Source: Vibrio hepatarius | Lineage (GTDB): Bacteria > Pseudomonadota > Gammaproteobacteria > Enterobacterales > Vibrionaceae | DNA: 64,000 nucleotides | Reading direction: 5' to 3' | Assembly (NCBI RefSeq): GCF_001274785.1 | Contig: NZ_LHPI01000003.1 | Span: 62,001-126,000, forward strand | In this document: piece after piece, positions 27,024 to 37,428 of the stretch | How positions within the stretch are numbered: position 1 is the stretch's first letter | Layout of the letters: each line of letters starts with the position of its first letter | Made by a program: the position numbers and the translations under genes | Notes under the pieces: model-generated | What the model saw: only the letters and a program-made list of their open reading frames with translations | Database searches by the model: none | Told to the model about the DNA's origin: nothing

Positions 27024-27050
27024 AAAGGGAGCCTTAGCTCCCTTTGGTTT
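27024..27050. terminator. bidirectional intrinsic terminator
   Basis: The stem AAAGGGAGC/GCTCCCTTT with a 4-nt loop lies between the convergent membrane-protein and cheV genes, with T-rich sequence on both exits. Confidence 0.82.
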
Positions 27051-27063
27051 ATTTGTTTGCGCG

Positions 27064-28011
27064 TTATTTCTTCAGAACTTCTCTTAATCGGTCCTGAGCG
27101 ACTTCGACTAGCAGATCCGGTTGGAACTTAGAGATAAATCGGTCACAGCCGACTTTCTTCACCATGGCTTCGTTAAAGCTGCCGCTTAACGAGGTGTTTA
27201 GTGTGATGAACAAATCTTTCATACGCGGATCGTTGCGCACTTCGTGTGTCAGCTTGTAGCCGTCCATTTCTGGCATTTCGGCGTCGGTAATCATCATCAA
27301 TAGCTCTTTAGCTACGTCTTTACCGCTGTCACACCATGCTTGTAGCTGGCGGAACGCTTCTAAGCCATCACGACATTCAATGATATTCAAACCAAGCTGA
27401 GACAAGGTGCCTTTCACCTGAGAGCGCGCCGTTGAGGAATCATCGACGATCAATACATTACGGCCAACCATTTGTGCCGCTAGTTCTTCGTCTAGCACAC
27501 CGTCTGAAATCGACACATCGTAATCAATGATTTCCGCCAACACTTTTTCAACATCGATAATCTCAACTATTTGTTGAGAGTCACCTTCTTTCAGGCGTGT
27601 AATCGCGGTCAGGTAGTTAGAGCGGCCAACGGTTTTTGGTGGCGGCTGAACTTCTGTCCACGCGGTATTGATGATGTTACGCACTTGCCCAACCAAAAAG
27701 CCCTGCACCGTACGGTTGTACTCGGTGATGATCAGGTTTTGCTCTTGGTTCTCAAGGCGAGAAGGTGGGAAGCCAATCGCAGCACGTAAATCGATGACTG
27801 GGACCGATGCTCCGCGGATAGACGCCACACCCGAAATGTTATGGTGTGAGCCCGGCATTTTGGTCAGTGGCGGAACTTTAATAACCTCGCGTACTTTGAA
27901 CACGTTAATGGCAAAGATTTGTCGGCTGTTAAGACTAAATAGCAACAACTCCAAGCGGTTTTCGCCAACCAGGTTAGTTCGTTGATCGACCGTATCTAAA
28001 ACTCCAAACAT
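27064..28011 (-). CDS. cheV: chemotaxis coupling/response protein CheV
   Basis: A 315-residue fusion of an N-terminal CheW-like domain (about 1-170: FSLNSRQIFAINVFKVREV, GSHHNISGVASIRGASVPVIDL, FLVGQVRNII) and a C-terminal receiver domain (about 185-315: NVLIVDDSSTARSQV with the acidic pocket, MMITDAEMPEMDGYKLTHE with the phosphorylated Asp, and ISKF Lys). It couples chemoreceptors to CheA and can be phosphorylated, adjusting signalling gain. It stands alone with ATG 28011, away from a che operon, as is common for Vibrio cheV genes. The 220-bp gap before mlc carries its promoter. Confidence 0.94.
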   Translation of the reverse strand: MFGVLDTVDQRTNLVGENRLELLLFSLNSRQIFAINVFKVREVIKVPPLTKMPGSHHNISGVASIRGASVPVIDLRAAIGFPPSRLENQEQNLIITEYNRTVQGFLVGQVRNIINTAWTEVQPPPKTVGRSNYLTAITRLKEGDSQQIVEIIDVEKVLAEIIDYDVSISDGVLDEELAAQMVGRNVLIVDDSSTARSQVKGTLSQLGLNIIECRDGLEAFRQLQAWCDSGKDVAKELLMMITDAEMPEMDGYKLTHEVRNDPRMKDLFITLNTSLSGSFNEAMVKKVGCDRFISKFQPDLLVEVAQDRLREVLKK

Positions 28012-28236
28012 ACTACTTCTCTACCATTAGGTTATAAACAGAATAGTTAACTAAAAGACTAAAACAAAAACTAAGAATAAGCCTAGTAAATTTAGCTTAA
28101 AACTACTCAATTATAGACAATCATCAACTCAAGTAGTCACTATTGGTACTAAAAACGGGTATACCGAATGGGATGTTTCATATTGACGCATGGTAACGCC
28201 AATATGAATATCATTGATTTGAATAAGAAAGGATGG

Positions 28237-29454
28237 TTAACCTTCGATCACTTTCATCAGTAGCAAGCCGTCATACAACGCTTGCTTGATAAGCGCGGCA
28301 CCTGGCATGGTTGCTTGTTTATAAAAGCGAGATTCCACCAGCTCAAGGTCTTGGTGGTAAACTGGCAGGCTTTGCTCTTCAATACACTTTTGAACCGCAG
28401 GATAAAGCACTTCTTTGGCTTGGTTAATCGCGCCGCCAATGAGGATTTTCTCTGGGTTAAACAGGTTGATTACGATAGAGATCGCCGAACCCAAATAGCG
28501 GCCAAGCTTCTGGATCACATCTACTGCCAGTGGGTCACCATTCGCTGCGGCTTCACAAATATCTTCAACTGAGATTTCTTCAATTTCAGACAGCGAAGAT
28601 AGCTCACCATTGCGAATACGCTCGGTTACTTCGTCACGGATCGCTTGTGAACTGGCAACTGTTTCAAGACAGCCACGATTACCGCAATGACATTGCTTAC
28701 CGTTAGGGTCGATTTGGATATGGCCGAGTTCGCCGATATTACCGTGGCGACCTTGAAGCACTCTCCCGTCTAATACGATACCAGCGCCCAAGCCGTGGTG
28801 AATCGAGATAAGAACTGAGTTTTCGTTCTCTTGCGAGTGACCAAACAGCTTCTCTGCCAATGCCCAAGCGCGGGTGTCATTGGCGATAAACACAGGCAGA
28901 CCCGTCGCTTTGTAGATTTCAGGGCCAATCGCTAAGTTTTCAACGTTGTAGTGCGGCATTTGCAGCACAATACCCTGCTCTGAGTTCACTAAGCCCGGTA
29001 ACGTCAGTGCAATACTGGTGACACGGTCAAGTTGGTCAGCGTAGGTTTGGAAGAATTCGTCGATTTCGTGCAGCAGACGCGCCATTACGTCTTCTTGATC
29101 AATCTCGTGGATATCAATCTTGGTATCGATCAGTACCTCGCCACCCAATTCATGCAGTGCGATGGTCAAATAACCGCGTCCTAAACGCATTGAAAGGAAT
29201 TGCCAGCCTTCATTGTTCACTTGCAAACCCACAGCAGGACGCCCACGACTGGTGGCTTCCTGAACCGTAGTTTCATGAACTAGATGTGCTTCTATTAGCT
29301 CGCGAGTGATTTTGGTAATACTTGCAGGCGCAAGTTCACTCTCTTTCGACAAGTCGATGCGAGAAATAGGACCTTTTTGATCAATGAGTTTATATACACG
29401 GCCAGCATTGACCTGCTTGATGTGATCAATATGGCCAGGTTGAGCCATGTACAT
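28237..29454 (-). CDS. mlc: Mlc, ROK-family glucose-responsive repressor
   Basis: A 405-residue ROK regulator. The N-terminal winged helix contains QPGHIDHIKQVNAGRVYKLIDQ and RIDLSKESELAPASITKITREL, close to E. coli Mlc. The ROK domain has the zinc cluster CHCGNRGCLE (residues about 255-265), GELGHIQIDPNGK and INLFNPEKILIGGAI. Mlc represses ptsG, ptsHI and related genes until it is sequestered by dephosphorylated PtsG at the membrane. Two close ATGs (29454, 29448) are possible starts. NagC is the main alternative, but the N-terminus fits Mlc better. ptsG lies only about 4 kb away, with a candidate Mlc operator upstream of it. It is divergent from pykA. Confidence 0.9.
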   Translation of the reverse strand: MYMAQPGHIDHIKQVNAGRVYKLIDQKGPISRIDLSKESELAPASITKITRELIEAHLVHETTVQEATSRGRPAVGLQVNNEGWQFLSMRLGRGYLTIALHELGGEVLIDTKIDIHEIDQEDVMARLLHEIDEFFQTYADQLDRVTSIALTLPGLVNSEQGIVLQMPHYNVENLAIGPEIYKATGLPVFIANDTRAWALAEKLFGHSQENENSVLISIHHGLGAGIVLDGRVLQGRHGNIGELGHIQIDPNGKQCHCGNRGCLETVASSQAIRDEVTERIRNGELSSLSEIEEISVEDICEAAANGDPLAVDVIQKLGRYLGSAISIVINLFNPEKILIGGAINQAKEVLYPAVQKCIEEQSLPVYHQDLELVESRFYKQATMPGAALIKQALYDGLLLMKVIEG

Positions 29455-29636
29455 AGGGTGCTCCGAATATCAACAACCAACCAATTTTTTTACTTTGCGA
29501 AGTAATTGTGAAGAGCTTTGATACATCGCCGTGACAAGGGTCACGTATAAACATAATTGTTTGTGTTCCGAGTCAAATCGCGGCGACTACATCACATTTA
29601 ATTCCGCATTTTTTTGCATAAATAAATATGTATTTT

Positions 29637-29651
29637 TGTCATCAGACTACA
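29637..29651 (+). promoter_or_regulatory. HexR-like operator candidate upstream of pykA
   Basis: TGTCATCAGACTACA matches a TGTARTnnnAYTACA-type dyad, the form I recall for HexR, at all but one fixed position. It ends 42 bp before the pykA start. HexR controls central carbon genes in many gammaproteobacteria. Confidence 0.45.
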
Positions 29652-29693
29652 CTAAAGTTTTTACCTAAGCGTTGCCAGATCAAGGAGATCAGA

Positions 29694-31136
29694 ATGGGTT
29701 CAACTCAAAGAAGAACAAAAATTGTCTCAACATTAGGGCCATCAACCGACGAACCGGGCGTTTTAGAAGCAATACTTGAAGCGGGCGTTAACGTCGTGCG
29801 CATGAACTTTTCTCACGGCACAGCGGACGATCACCGTCAACGAGCAACCAAAGTGCGCAACATCGCGGCAAAACTTGGTACTCACGTAGCGATTTTAGGT
29901 GACCTACAAGGGCCTAAGATTCGTGTTTCTACATTTGAAAACGGCAAGATTGAGCTCAAGGTTGGCGATGTCTTCACGCTAGATAGCACTTTAGAAAAAG
30001 GCAAAGGTAACTCAGACGCAGTCGGCTTAGACTACAAAGCGTTGCCACAAGACGTCACCAGTGGTGACATTCTGCTGCTTGACGATGGACGTGTTCAGTT
30101 GCAGGTGATTGGCGTAACCGACACCACAGTCAGAACCAAAGTGCTCATTGGTGGGCCGTTATCTAACAACAAAGGCATCAACAAAAAAGGCGGCGGTTTA
30201 TCGGCTGACGCGTTGACCGAAAAAGATAAAAACGACATTAAACTGGCCGCCGAAATACACGTCGACTACCTTGCGGTTTCCTTCCCTCGTAACGGCGAAG
30301 ACATGAAATACGCAAGACGCCTAGCTCGTGATGCAGGACTTGAAGCCAGACTCGTAGCCAAAGTAGAACGCGCTGAGACCGTCGCGAGTGCTGAGAGCAT
30401 CGACGATATTATCCTTGCCTCAGACGCTGTTATGGTTGCGCGTGGTGACTTAGGGGTGGAAATTGGTGACCCTGAGTTAGTCGGTGTGCAGAAGCAACTT
30501 ATCCGCCGAGCGCGCTCATTAAACCGCACTGTGATTACTGCGACGCAGATGATGGAGTCGATGATTTCAAGCCCAATGCCGACACGGGCAGAAGTGATGG
30601 ACGTGGCAAACGCGGTGCTCGACGGTACCGATGCGGTCATGCTGTCTGGTGAAACTGCGGCAGGTAAATACCCAGTGGAAACCGTGCGCTCCATGGCAGA
30701 AGTGTGTTTAGGCGCAGAGAAAATGGCGGCGATTAACCGTTCTAGCTACCGTATGGAGTCAGTGTTTGAAAGCAGCGAAGAAACTATTGCGATGTCGACC
30801 ATGTACGCGGCAAACCACATGCGAGGCATCAAGGGGATCATCACGCTGACAGAATCTGGTCGCACCGCTCTGATGACATCACGCTTGAGCTCGGGCTTAC
30901 CGATCTTCGCCCTGTCGCGTAATGAAAGAACGCTAAATCTCTCTGCACTGTACCGTGGCGTGTTCCCGGTTTACTTCGACACCAAGTGTAATACAGGTTT
31001 AGAAACCGCTCAGGAAGCCGTAGAAACGCTTAAACAGCGCGGTTTACTCAATGATGGCGATCTTGTGATCATTACTCAAGGCGACATCATGGATGTGGTG
31101 GGTTCGACCAACTGCATGCGTATATTGCAAGCTTAA
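29694..31136 (+). CDS. pykA: pyruvate kinase II
   Basis: A 480-residue pyruvate kinase that converts phosphoenolpyruvate and ADP to pyruvate and ATP in the cytosol. ATG 29694 follows AAGGAGAT; an upstream in-frame ATG at 29628 adds 22 residues unlike the family. Motifs are [59 protein letters not shown] and [37 protein letters not shown]. Wording and length match PykA (AMP-activated) rather than PykF. It is divergent from mlc, with a possible HexR site in the shared region and a clear terminator downstream. Confidence 0.95.
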   Translation: MGSTQRRTKIVSTLGPSTDEPGVLEAILEAGVNVVRMNFSHGTADDHRQRATKVRNIAAKLGTHVAILGDLQGPKIRVSTFENGKIELKVGDVFTLDSTLEKGKGNSDAVGLDYKALPQDVTSGDILLLDDGRVQLQVIGVTDTTVRTKVLIGGPLSNNKGINKKGGGLSADALTEKDKNDIKLAAEIHVDYLAVSFPRNGEDMKYARRLARDAGLEARLVAKVERAETVASAESIDDIILASDAVMVARGDLGVEIGDPELVGVQKQLIRRARSLNRTVITATQMMESMISSPMPTRAEVMDVANAVLDGTDAVMLSGETAAGKYPVETVRSMAEVCLGAEKMAAINRSSYRMESVFESSEETIAMSTMYAANHMRGIKGIITLTESGRTALMTSRLSSGLPIFALSRNERTLNLSALYRGVFPVYFDTKCNTGLETAQEAVETLKQRGLLNDGDLVIITQGDIMDVVGSTNCMRILQA

Positions 31137-31167
31137 GTACAAAAGAGTAGCTACATCAGAAAAGATT

Positions 31168-31193
31168 AAGGGAGCTAACGCTCCCTTTTTATT
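31168..31193 (+). terminator. intrinsic terminator after pykA
   Basis: The stem AAGGGAGC/GCTCCCTT with loop TAAC is followed by TTTTATTT. Its right edge touches the stop codon of the convergent patatin gene. Confidence 0.88.
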
Positions 31194-32337
31194 TGGCGAG
31201 ATTGAGAGGTTTCTGCACATTGGTCGCGTACATATCGATAAATCGATAGCCCGCATCTAGCCCAACTTGGTAATCATGCAGCAAGTCCTCTTTACTGCTC
31301 ATCAACGAGCTGGACTGCAATGGCTTGTCCGGTTTGATCTGCACAATGAAGCAATCATCAGGTGGAGAATGCAAGAAATCCTGCGTCAACGCATAGGTTT
31401 GGTAATGCACCATCAACATGTCCGCGAGCCCTGAGTCGAACTTGTCTCCAAGCAAGTGGCTTAAACGGTATATTTCATCCGCACCAAACAGCCAACGCCC
31501 ACCATTAAGCGATTCAAAATGGCCTTGTTCAGCTTTTTGTAGCCTAGCCTGAGCGACTTTTTCATTCAAAAATGCGCCCCAGTCAGTTTTCCACTGCGCC
31601 ATTTTAAACTGCCACTGCTCTTGCAGTGAATTAAACGAATCCCTAAACCACTCAACGCGGGTTTCTTGTGGAATAATCTCGGGTTCTGCAGCTAAGTCGT
31701 CCCCTTCGGTACGAATCACCACAATACAACGCGCCTCTTTCCGCCACGCTTCCTGCACGGGAATTGACGCAGAGACGCCGCCATCGACGTAAGTTCCGTG
31801 ATCGAATTCTACCGCCTGGTGATAAAGCCGAGGAATCGCACAAGTGGCGATTAGGACTTTCTTCCAGTCGTCTCGCAGCATAGGCAGGTAAATGTCGATA
31901 AGGCGTCGCGTATCCGTGACCGCCGCGTATGCTTCACGATTGCCAAGCACCTGACGGCCTAAATCGATATCCAGCTTGTATGGGAAGTCACTGATTTGAT
32001 CCAGTGCCCAATCTAAGCCGAGGAATTGCCTGCGTCGAATGTAACTGAACAGATTGAAAAACGTCGGGTCAGTGGTCAAATCGAGGATGAATGACTTACC
32101 AATCCCCCGCTGACGACAAAGAAACGCACTCAGATTTAGTGCGCCCGCCGATGTGCCATAAAAGGCATTGAATGGATCGAAGTTTGAAAGGATGAATGCA
32201 TCTAGCACTCCGGCAGTAAAAATACCTCTTTGTCCCCCACCTTGAGCGACTAACGCATTTTTACCACCAGTGTACTTTTTAAACCTATGGACATCTAACT
32301 GGACAGCAGTATTGGAAACGACACCGCTATTAGTCAT
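31189..32337 (-). CDS. patatin-like phospholipase (YjjU type)
   Basis: A 382-residue patatin-family acyl hydrolase. ALVAQGGGQRGIFTAGVLDAF forms the oxyanion-hole loop, AFYGTSAGALNLSAF contains the nucleophilic Ser (GxSxG), and YVDGGVSASIP contains the catalytic Asp with the DGG motif. No signal peptide was seen, so it is probably cytosolic or membrane-peripheral. It resembles YjjU-type predicted phospholipases; its substrate is unknown. The tiny ynhF-like gene lies directly upstream on the same strand (12 bp), so the two may be cotranscribed. Confidence 0.85.
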   Translation of the reverse strand: MTNSGVVSNTAVQLDVHRFKKYTGGKNALVAQGGGQRGIFTAGVLDAFILSNFDPFNAFYGTSAGALNLSAFLCRQRGIGKSFILDLTTDPTFFNLFSYIRRRQFLGLDWALDQISDFPYKLDIDLGRQVLGNREAYAAVTDTRRLIDIYLPMLRDDWKKVLIATCAIPRLYHQAVEFDHGTYVDGGVSASIPVQEAWRKEARCIVVIRTEGDDLAAEPEIIPQETRVEWFRDSFNSLQEQWQFKMAQWKTDWGAFLNEKVAQARLQKAEQGHFESLNGGRWLFGADEIYRLSHLLGDKFDSGLADMLMVHYQTYALTQDFLHSPPDDCFIVQIKPDKPLQSSSLMSSKEDLLHDYQVGLDAGYRFIDMYATNVQKPLNLAK

Positions 32338-32349
32338 TTGCAGAATTCC

Positions 32350-32442
32350 TTAGGCGGAAGTGATTGCAATTAAGCCATAACCAATCAGCACAGTGAAAAT
32401 GATGCCGGTAACGGTAAGAGCAAATTTTAGATCGCGTTCCAT
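32350..32442 (-). CDS. ynhF: small membrane protein, YnhF-like, 30 residues
   Basis: A 30-codon frame with a near-perfect ribosome-binding site (TAGGAGGT, 5 bases before ATG 32442). The product starts MERDLKFALTVTG and continues as a single hydrophobic helix ending IAITSA. The DLKF(A/S)L start and the one-helix layout match E. coli YnhF, a stress-related small inner-membrane protein of 29 residues. It is too short for usual ORF cut-offs. It precedes the patatin gene on the same strand. The function is unknown. Confidence 0.85.
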   Translation of the reverse strand: MERDLKFALTVTGIIFTVLIGYGLIAITSA

Positions 32443-32576
32443 AGATACCTCCTAAAATATGTAACAAAGTAATAACACCACTGTGAAATATGTTCAAACT
32501 ATGCCTTTTTTTTCTGCGTAATTATGGCGTTAGCATCACAATTAGTAGGTTTACTTTTTGTTTAGGGAAATGGACG

Positions 32577-33170
32577 ATGAAATACCTCAGTAAAGCTGCT
32601 ATTGCGCTTACCTTTTGTGGTTTGAGTTTATCGGTATCCGCACAAGTTTTTGTCACACCATGGTTCGGTTATACCGTTGGCGGAAGCGTCGAAAACCAAG
32701 AAGGTGAAGAGTTTGATTTAGAAGCCGCCGCGAACGTGGCACTCAGTATTGAAACCACCGTAGACAACGGCCGAGTTGGCTTTTTCTACGCTCGTCAGTC
32801 TAGCGATGTGGAAACCATCGATTCGGACTTGGACATCCATTACCTACACTTTCAAAGCAGCTTAGCGTTCCCTTTTAGTGAAAGAGCATCGTCTTATCTT
32901 GGTGTCGGTATTGGCGGCTCTTACATAGACGCCGACTGGGTTGACGACGAATGGGGATTTTCTGCTTCGATCATGGGTGGCGTTGAATATCGCCTTAGTG
33001 ATTCTTTGTCACTCAACACTCAGTTGCGCTGGTTGGGCACCGCCGTTGATAACGACACACGCGGCGTATGCAACCTGCCGACCACTCACAGCGACGGCTG
33101 TATCATTCAATTTAAAACATCCTGGATGAATCAGTTCTCTGCCAACGCGGGTGTGACATGGAGATTCTAA
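32577..33170 (+). CDS. outer-membrane beta-barrel protein
   Basis: A 197-residue exported protein. The signal peptide is MKYLSKAAIALTF followed by CGLSLSVSA, with cleavage before QVFVTPW. The mature part alternates polar and hydrophobic residues as in a beta-barrel (GRVGFFYARQS, LGVGIGGSYID, SASIMGGVEYRL, LNTQLRWLGT) and ends with an aromatic terminus, GVTWRF, typical of BAM-inserted porin-like proteins. Two Cys (CNLPTTHSDGC) may form a loop disulphide. The start is ATG 32577; an earlier ATG at 32490 would put 29 residues before the signal peptide. The ligand or role is unknown. Confidence 0.75.
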   Translation: MKYLSKAAIALTFCGLSLSVSAQVFVTPWFGYTVGGSVENQEGEEFDLEAAANVALSIETTVDNGRVGFFYARQSSDVETIDSDLDIHYLHFQSSLAFPFSERASSYLGVGIGGSYIDADWVDDEWGFSASIMGGVEYRLSDSLSLNTQLRWLGTAVDNDTRGVCNLPTTHSDGCIIQFKTSWMNQFSANAGVTWRF

Positions 33171-33172
33171 AA

Positions 33173-33202
33173 AATAAGGCAGCGTCACTGCGCTGCCTTA
33201 TT
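33173..33202. terminator. strong hairpin terminator
   Basis: The 12-bp stem AATAAGGCAGCG/CGCTGCCTTATT with loop TCACTG follows the beta-barrel gene and faces the convergent small exported-protein gene. Confidence 0.8.
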
Positions 33203-33247
33203 AGTATACCTTGTGCGGTACGAGCGTTGACTTAAAACGACATTGCT

Positions 33248-33658
33248 TTAAAACGAATAAGTTACGCCAAACGCCGCGCCGATTTGCAGTTCTGGGCCCG
33301 AGTATAAATCGAGCTCTGGGTGAACTTGACCGTACATATTCCAGCCTTGACTAAATTCCCAATCGACACCGAGAGGAATACGAGCACCAAATTCATCGTG
33401 GTCCCATTCACTCCAAGCGCCCGCGCCGACATACCAAGTAAACGGCGTGTCAGCGTTAAATTGACCTCGTGCGAAAATGTAATCAAACGCAGCGCCATCG
33501 TTACCCGCAGTGAAACGGTACTGATCATCGATCTCAAGCACTGCACTTAATCCTTGGTCCCAAGCCATACCCGCAGACAGTCCTTGTTCAGCAAAAGAGG
33601 AAAACGAACTAAGGGCAAACAGGGAACAAACAGCGGTAGGCACGATGATTTTCTTCAT
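33248..33658 (-). CDS. small exported beta-rich protein, hypothetical
   Basis: 136 residues. The signal peptide is MKKIIVPTAVCSLFALSS followed by FSSFA, with probable cleavage before EQGLSAG. The mature part is strand-like with many aromatic and Gly residues (YRFTAGNDGAAFDYIFARGQF, FTWYVGAGAWSEW, MYGQVHPELDLYSG) and ends GVTYSF, an outer-membrane-type C-terminus. At about 113 mature residues it would make only a small barrel. I recognise no named family. ATG 33658 has an AGGAGA-type ribosome-binding site. Confidence 0.7.
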   Translation of the reverse strand: MKKIIVPTAVCSLFALSSFSSFAEQGLSAGMAWDQGLSAVLEIDDQYRFTAGNDGAAFDYIFARGQFNADTPFTWYVGAGAWSEWDHDEFGARIPLGVDWEFSQGWNMYGQVHPELDLYSGPELQIGAAFGVTYSF

Positions 33659-33781
33659 CTTAATCTCCTAAGACAATGCATATTTAAGATTCATAAAATT
33701 ATCAGCACTTGTAAGAATAGGATGTCAGAACAAGGTTAACGTTTGAACAACATAAAATGAAACCACAAAGCTGAATAAACA

Positions 33782-33806
33782 AAAAGGAGGCGCTTGGCCT
33801 CCTTTT
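33782..33806 (-). terminator. intrinsic terminator of ptsG
   Basis: The stem AAAAGGAGGC/GCCTCCTTTT with a 5-nt loop; on the minus strand it runs into TTTTTGTTT after the ptsG stop. Confidence 0.85.
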
Positions 33807-33829
33807 GTTATCGTGGGGAATGAATGAGA

Positions 33830-35326
<1,497 letters not shown>

Positions 35327-35543
35327 TTAGCACCCAGCAAAAATGTAACCACATATGTCATTATATTTTCCGGCTCTAAATATATATTGATGCTGAACAG
35401 TGTTACTAGAGACTTACGGAATTAAATTTCAAACTAGTAGATAGATCACAGTAAAAGCCTATTGATGAAATGCTTTACAAACACATTAACACACTGTTTT
35501 TATTACATAAATATTTCAACCGCATTAATTTTTAGGAGTAAAT

Positions 35544-35566
35544 AAAATAAAGTCGATTGTTATTTT
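35544..35566 (-). promoter_or_regulatory. Mlc/NagC-type operator candidate upstream of ptsG
   Basis: AAAATAA and TTATTTT form a perfect 7-bp inverted repeat separated by 9 bp, 23 bp overall, the size and A/T-rich arm style of Mlc/NagC boxes. It lies about 285 bp before the ptsG start, with the mlc gene nearby. There is no direct evidence of binding. Confidence 0.45.
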
Positions 35567-35567
35567 G

Positions 35568-35582
35568 TGTAACAAAATTACA
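35568..35582 (-). promoter_or_regulatory. HexR-like dyad upstream of ptsG
   Basis: TGTAACAAAATTACA has perfect TGTAA/TTACA arms and differs from a TGTARTnnnAYTACA-type site at one fixed position. It lies 1 bp from the Mlc-like dyad. Confidence 0.4.
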
Positions 35583-35664
35583 TTTTGACGATATTATCCT
35601 CTCGTTTACAACATTTTTGGTAAACAAGACTAAGAAATCGTTTACATCCAAAATTGAGACATGA

Positions 35665-35688
35665 AAAAAGGAGCTTTCGCTCCTTTTA
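35665..35688 (-). terminator. intrinsic terminator of the plsX-tatD gene cluster
   Basis: The stem AAAAGGAGC/GCTCCTTTT with loop TTTC lies 18 bp after the tatD stop and runs into a T-rich tail on the minus strand. The rest of the 445-bp gap up to ptsG holds only the two candidate operators. Confidence 0.82.
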
Positions 35689-35705
35689 CATCCAATGTTT
35701 AGTTT

Positions 35706-36473
35706 CTATCTCAAAAAAAGATTTCGGAAGTTTTGAGTGGTTTGTATGCCGACCTCACCTAAAGAAACCCCTTTAAGCTGAGCAATATAGGATGCGACCT
35801 CTACCACGTAAGCAGGTTGGTTCTGTTTGCCGCGGTGTGGCACTGGTGCCAAGTATGGTGAATCGGTTTCGATTAACAATCTCTCTAGCGGCAATGCCTT
35901 AACCACTTCTTTTAATTCTGTCGCTTGACGGAAGGTGACAATCCCTGAGATCGAGATATAAAAACCCAGCTCCATTGCCGCTTCGGCAAAAGGTAAGTCT
36001 TCGGTAAAGCAGTGGATCACGCCACCACACTTATCTGCCCCGCCCTGCTTTAAGATATCCAACGTATCTTGTCTCGCGTTACGGGTATGGATAATCAAAG
36101 GCTTGTTTAGATTCACCGCCAAATCAACTTGCTGCTCAAAGCGCAGCTTTTGCAGTTCCGCCGTTTCAGGTTGGTAATGGTAATCGAGGCCAGTCTCACC
36201 GATCGCGACGACTCGAGGGTTAGCGGCGTATTGGTGTAGCTTCTCAAGAGAAAAATCGCTCTCTACATCCAATGGGTGAACCCCACAAGAAGCGTAGATG
36301 TTCTCATAAGGCTCAATCATCTCAAGCATGGAAGGAAAAGAGTCTAAAGTCACACCAACAGACAGCATTTCAGTGACGTTGACCGCTTTTGCTTTAGCGA
36401 TAACGTCTTCAATCCCATTATGTAACTCTTGATAATCCAGTTTGTCCAAATGGCAGTGAGAATCTACAAACAT
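35706..36473 (-). CDS. ycfH: TatD-family metal-dependent hydrolase (YcfH)
   Basis: A 255-residue TatD-type TIM-barrel hydrolase. FVDSHCHLDKLDY carries the first metal His pair, GETGLDYHY the bridging Glu, IIHTRNARQD and IHCFTED further His ligands, and IETDSPYLAPVPHRGK the final Asp. TatD proteins are metal-dependent nucleases and tRNA/DNA-processing enzymes. The tmk-holB-ycfH order identifies this copy as YcfH rather than TatD of the tat operon. It overlaps holB by 10 bp at its start. Confidence 0.9.
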   Translation of the reverse strand: MFVDSHCHLDKLDYQELHNGIEDVIAKAKAVNVTEMLSVGVTLDSFPSMLEMIEPYENIYASCGVHPLDVESDFSLEKLHQYAANPRVVAIGETGLDYHYQPETAELQKLRFEQQVDLAVNLNKPLIIHTRNARQDTLDILKQGGADKCGGVIHCFTEDLPFAEAAMELGFYISISGIVTFRQATELKEVVKALPLERLLIETDSPYLAPVPHRGKQNQPAYVVEVASYIAQLKGVSLGEVGIQTTQNFRNLFLR

Positions 36474-37426
36474 GTTTCCTCGTTAAACTTAAATAACCAA
36501 TCTAAAATAAGCAGTTCGCTGTTCAATCCGGTGTGCTCACGCAGTTGCTCTATCAACGAGCCAAGTGCTTCGGCCTGCTCGTACAACTTGGTATAGCTCA
36601 CCACCGCCGCTAATTTTGCTGCACCCGGTGTAAAGAATGGCGCATCAACACCAAAATGCACTTTCTGCGCATCGGACAACAAATACCATAACCAAGCTAA
36701 GCGCTCGGCTGGTTTTGCCGATAGCTCTTTGGCGAGCTTCATCACATCACCTTGACCAACTACGGCTTGCAGCAACTGTTGCTCTATCGCTTGATACGTG
36801 TCCGCTTCGCCCTCTTTGGCAAATGCGAGCGTTTTTAGTGGCGAGTTGTTGTTAATATGCGCGGCGTAAGGTGGCACAGAGACTGAATCCTGCTGTGCAA
36901 TCCACTCGCTGATGGTTGCTGAATTAGGTGCGGCTAAGGTCCATTGCTGACAACGGCTGGTAATGGTTGGCAGAAGCAAACTAGGACGATGAGTCACCAA
37001 CAAGAACATACAGTTCGAAGACGGCTCTTCAAGTGTTTTTAACAATGCGTTGGCGGCAGATTCATTCATCGCTTCCGCAGGTTGAATCACAAATAGACGC
37101 ACACCAGCCAGTTGAGATGACTCTTGCGCTTGGCGATTACAGTGGCGAATTTGTTCTACGGTGATCGATTTGCCTTCTTTCTCCGGTTCGACAATGTGGT
37201 AGTCGGGATGACTACCAGAATTCATCAGCTGACAGCTGTGACAGAAACCACAGGCTTCGCTGGCGTAGTTGCTACACATCACCGCTCGACTGAATGCGTC
37301 TACCAACTGCTCATGCCCTAAACCATAGTCGGCAGTCAGAATCGCCGAGTTAGAGAAGCGCCCAGCGTCTAAGCTGTCTCGCCACTCTTGCCATAACTCG
37401 TCTAACCAAGGATAAAGCTGAGCCAT
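36464..37426 (-). CDS. holB: DNA polymerase III subunit delta'
   Basis: A 320-residue clamp-loader subunit from ATG 37426, 2 bp after the tmk stop; an earlier in-frame TTG would overlap tmk. The sequence starts with MAQLYPWLDELWQEW, followed by the zinc-binding Cys group in CSNYASEACGFCHSCQLM. Then come the sensor region ANALLKTLEEPSSNCMFLLVTHRPSLLLPTI and SRCQQW (SRC motif). Delta' lacks a functional P-loop and acts as the stator in the DnaX clamp loader. It is translationally coupled to its neighbours in tmk-holB-ycfH. Confidence 0.93.
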   Translation of the reverse strand: MAQLYPWLDELWQEWRDSLDAGRFSNSAILTADYGLGHEQLVDAFSRAVMCSNYASEACGFCHSCQLMNSGSHPDYHIVEPEKEGKSITVEQIRHCNRQAQESSQLAGVRLFVIQPAEAMNESAANALLKTLEEPSSNCMFLLVTHRPSLLLPTITSRCQQWTLAAPNSATISEWIAQQDSVSVPPYAAHINNNSPLKTLAFAKEGEADTYQAIEQQLLQAVVGQGDVMKLAKELSAKPAERLAWLWYLLSDAQKVHFGVDAPFFTPGAAKLAAVVSYTKLYEQAEALGSLIEQLREHTGLNSELLILDWLFKFNEETCL

Positions 37427-37428
37427 AA

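Noticed and set aside
28150-28195. Terminator for mlc
   Set aside because: TTCATATTG/CAATATGAA is a 9-bp inverted repeat, but the loop is long and no T-run follows on the mlc strand.
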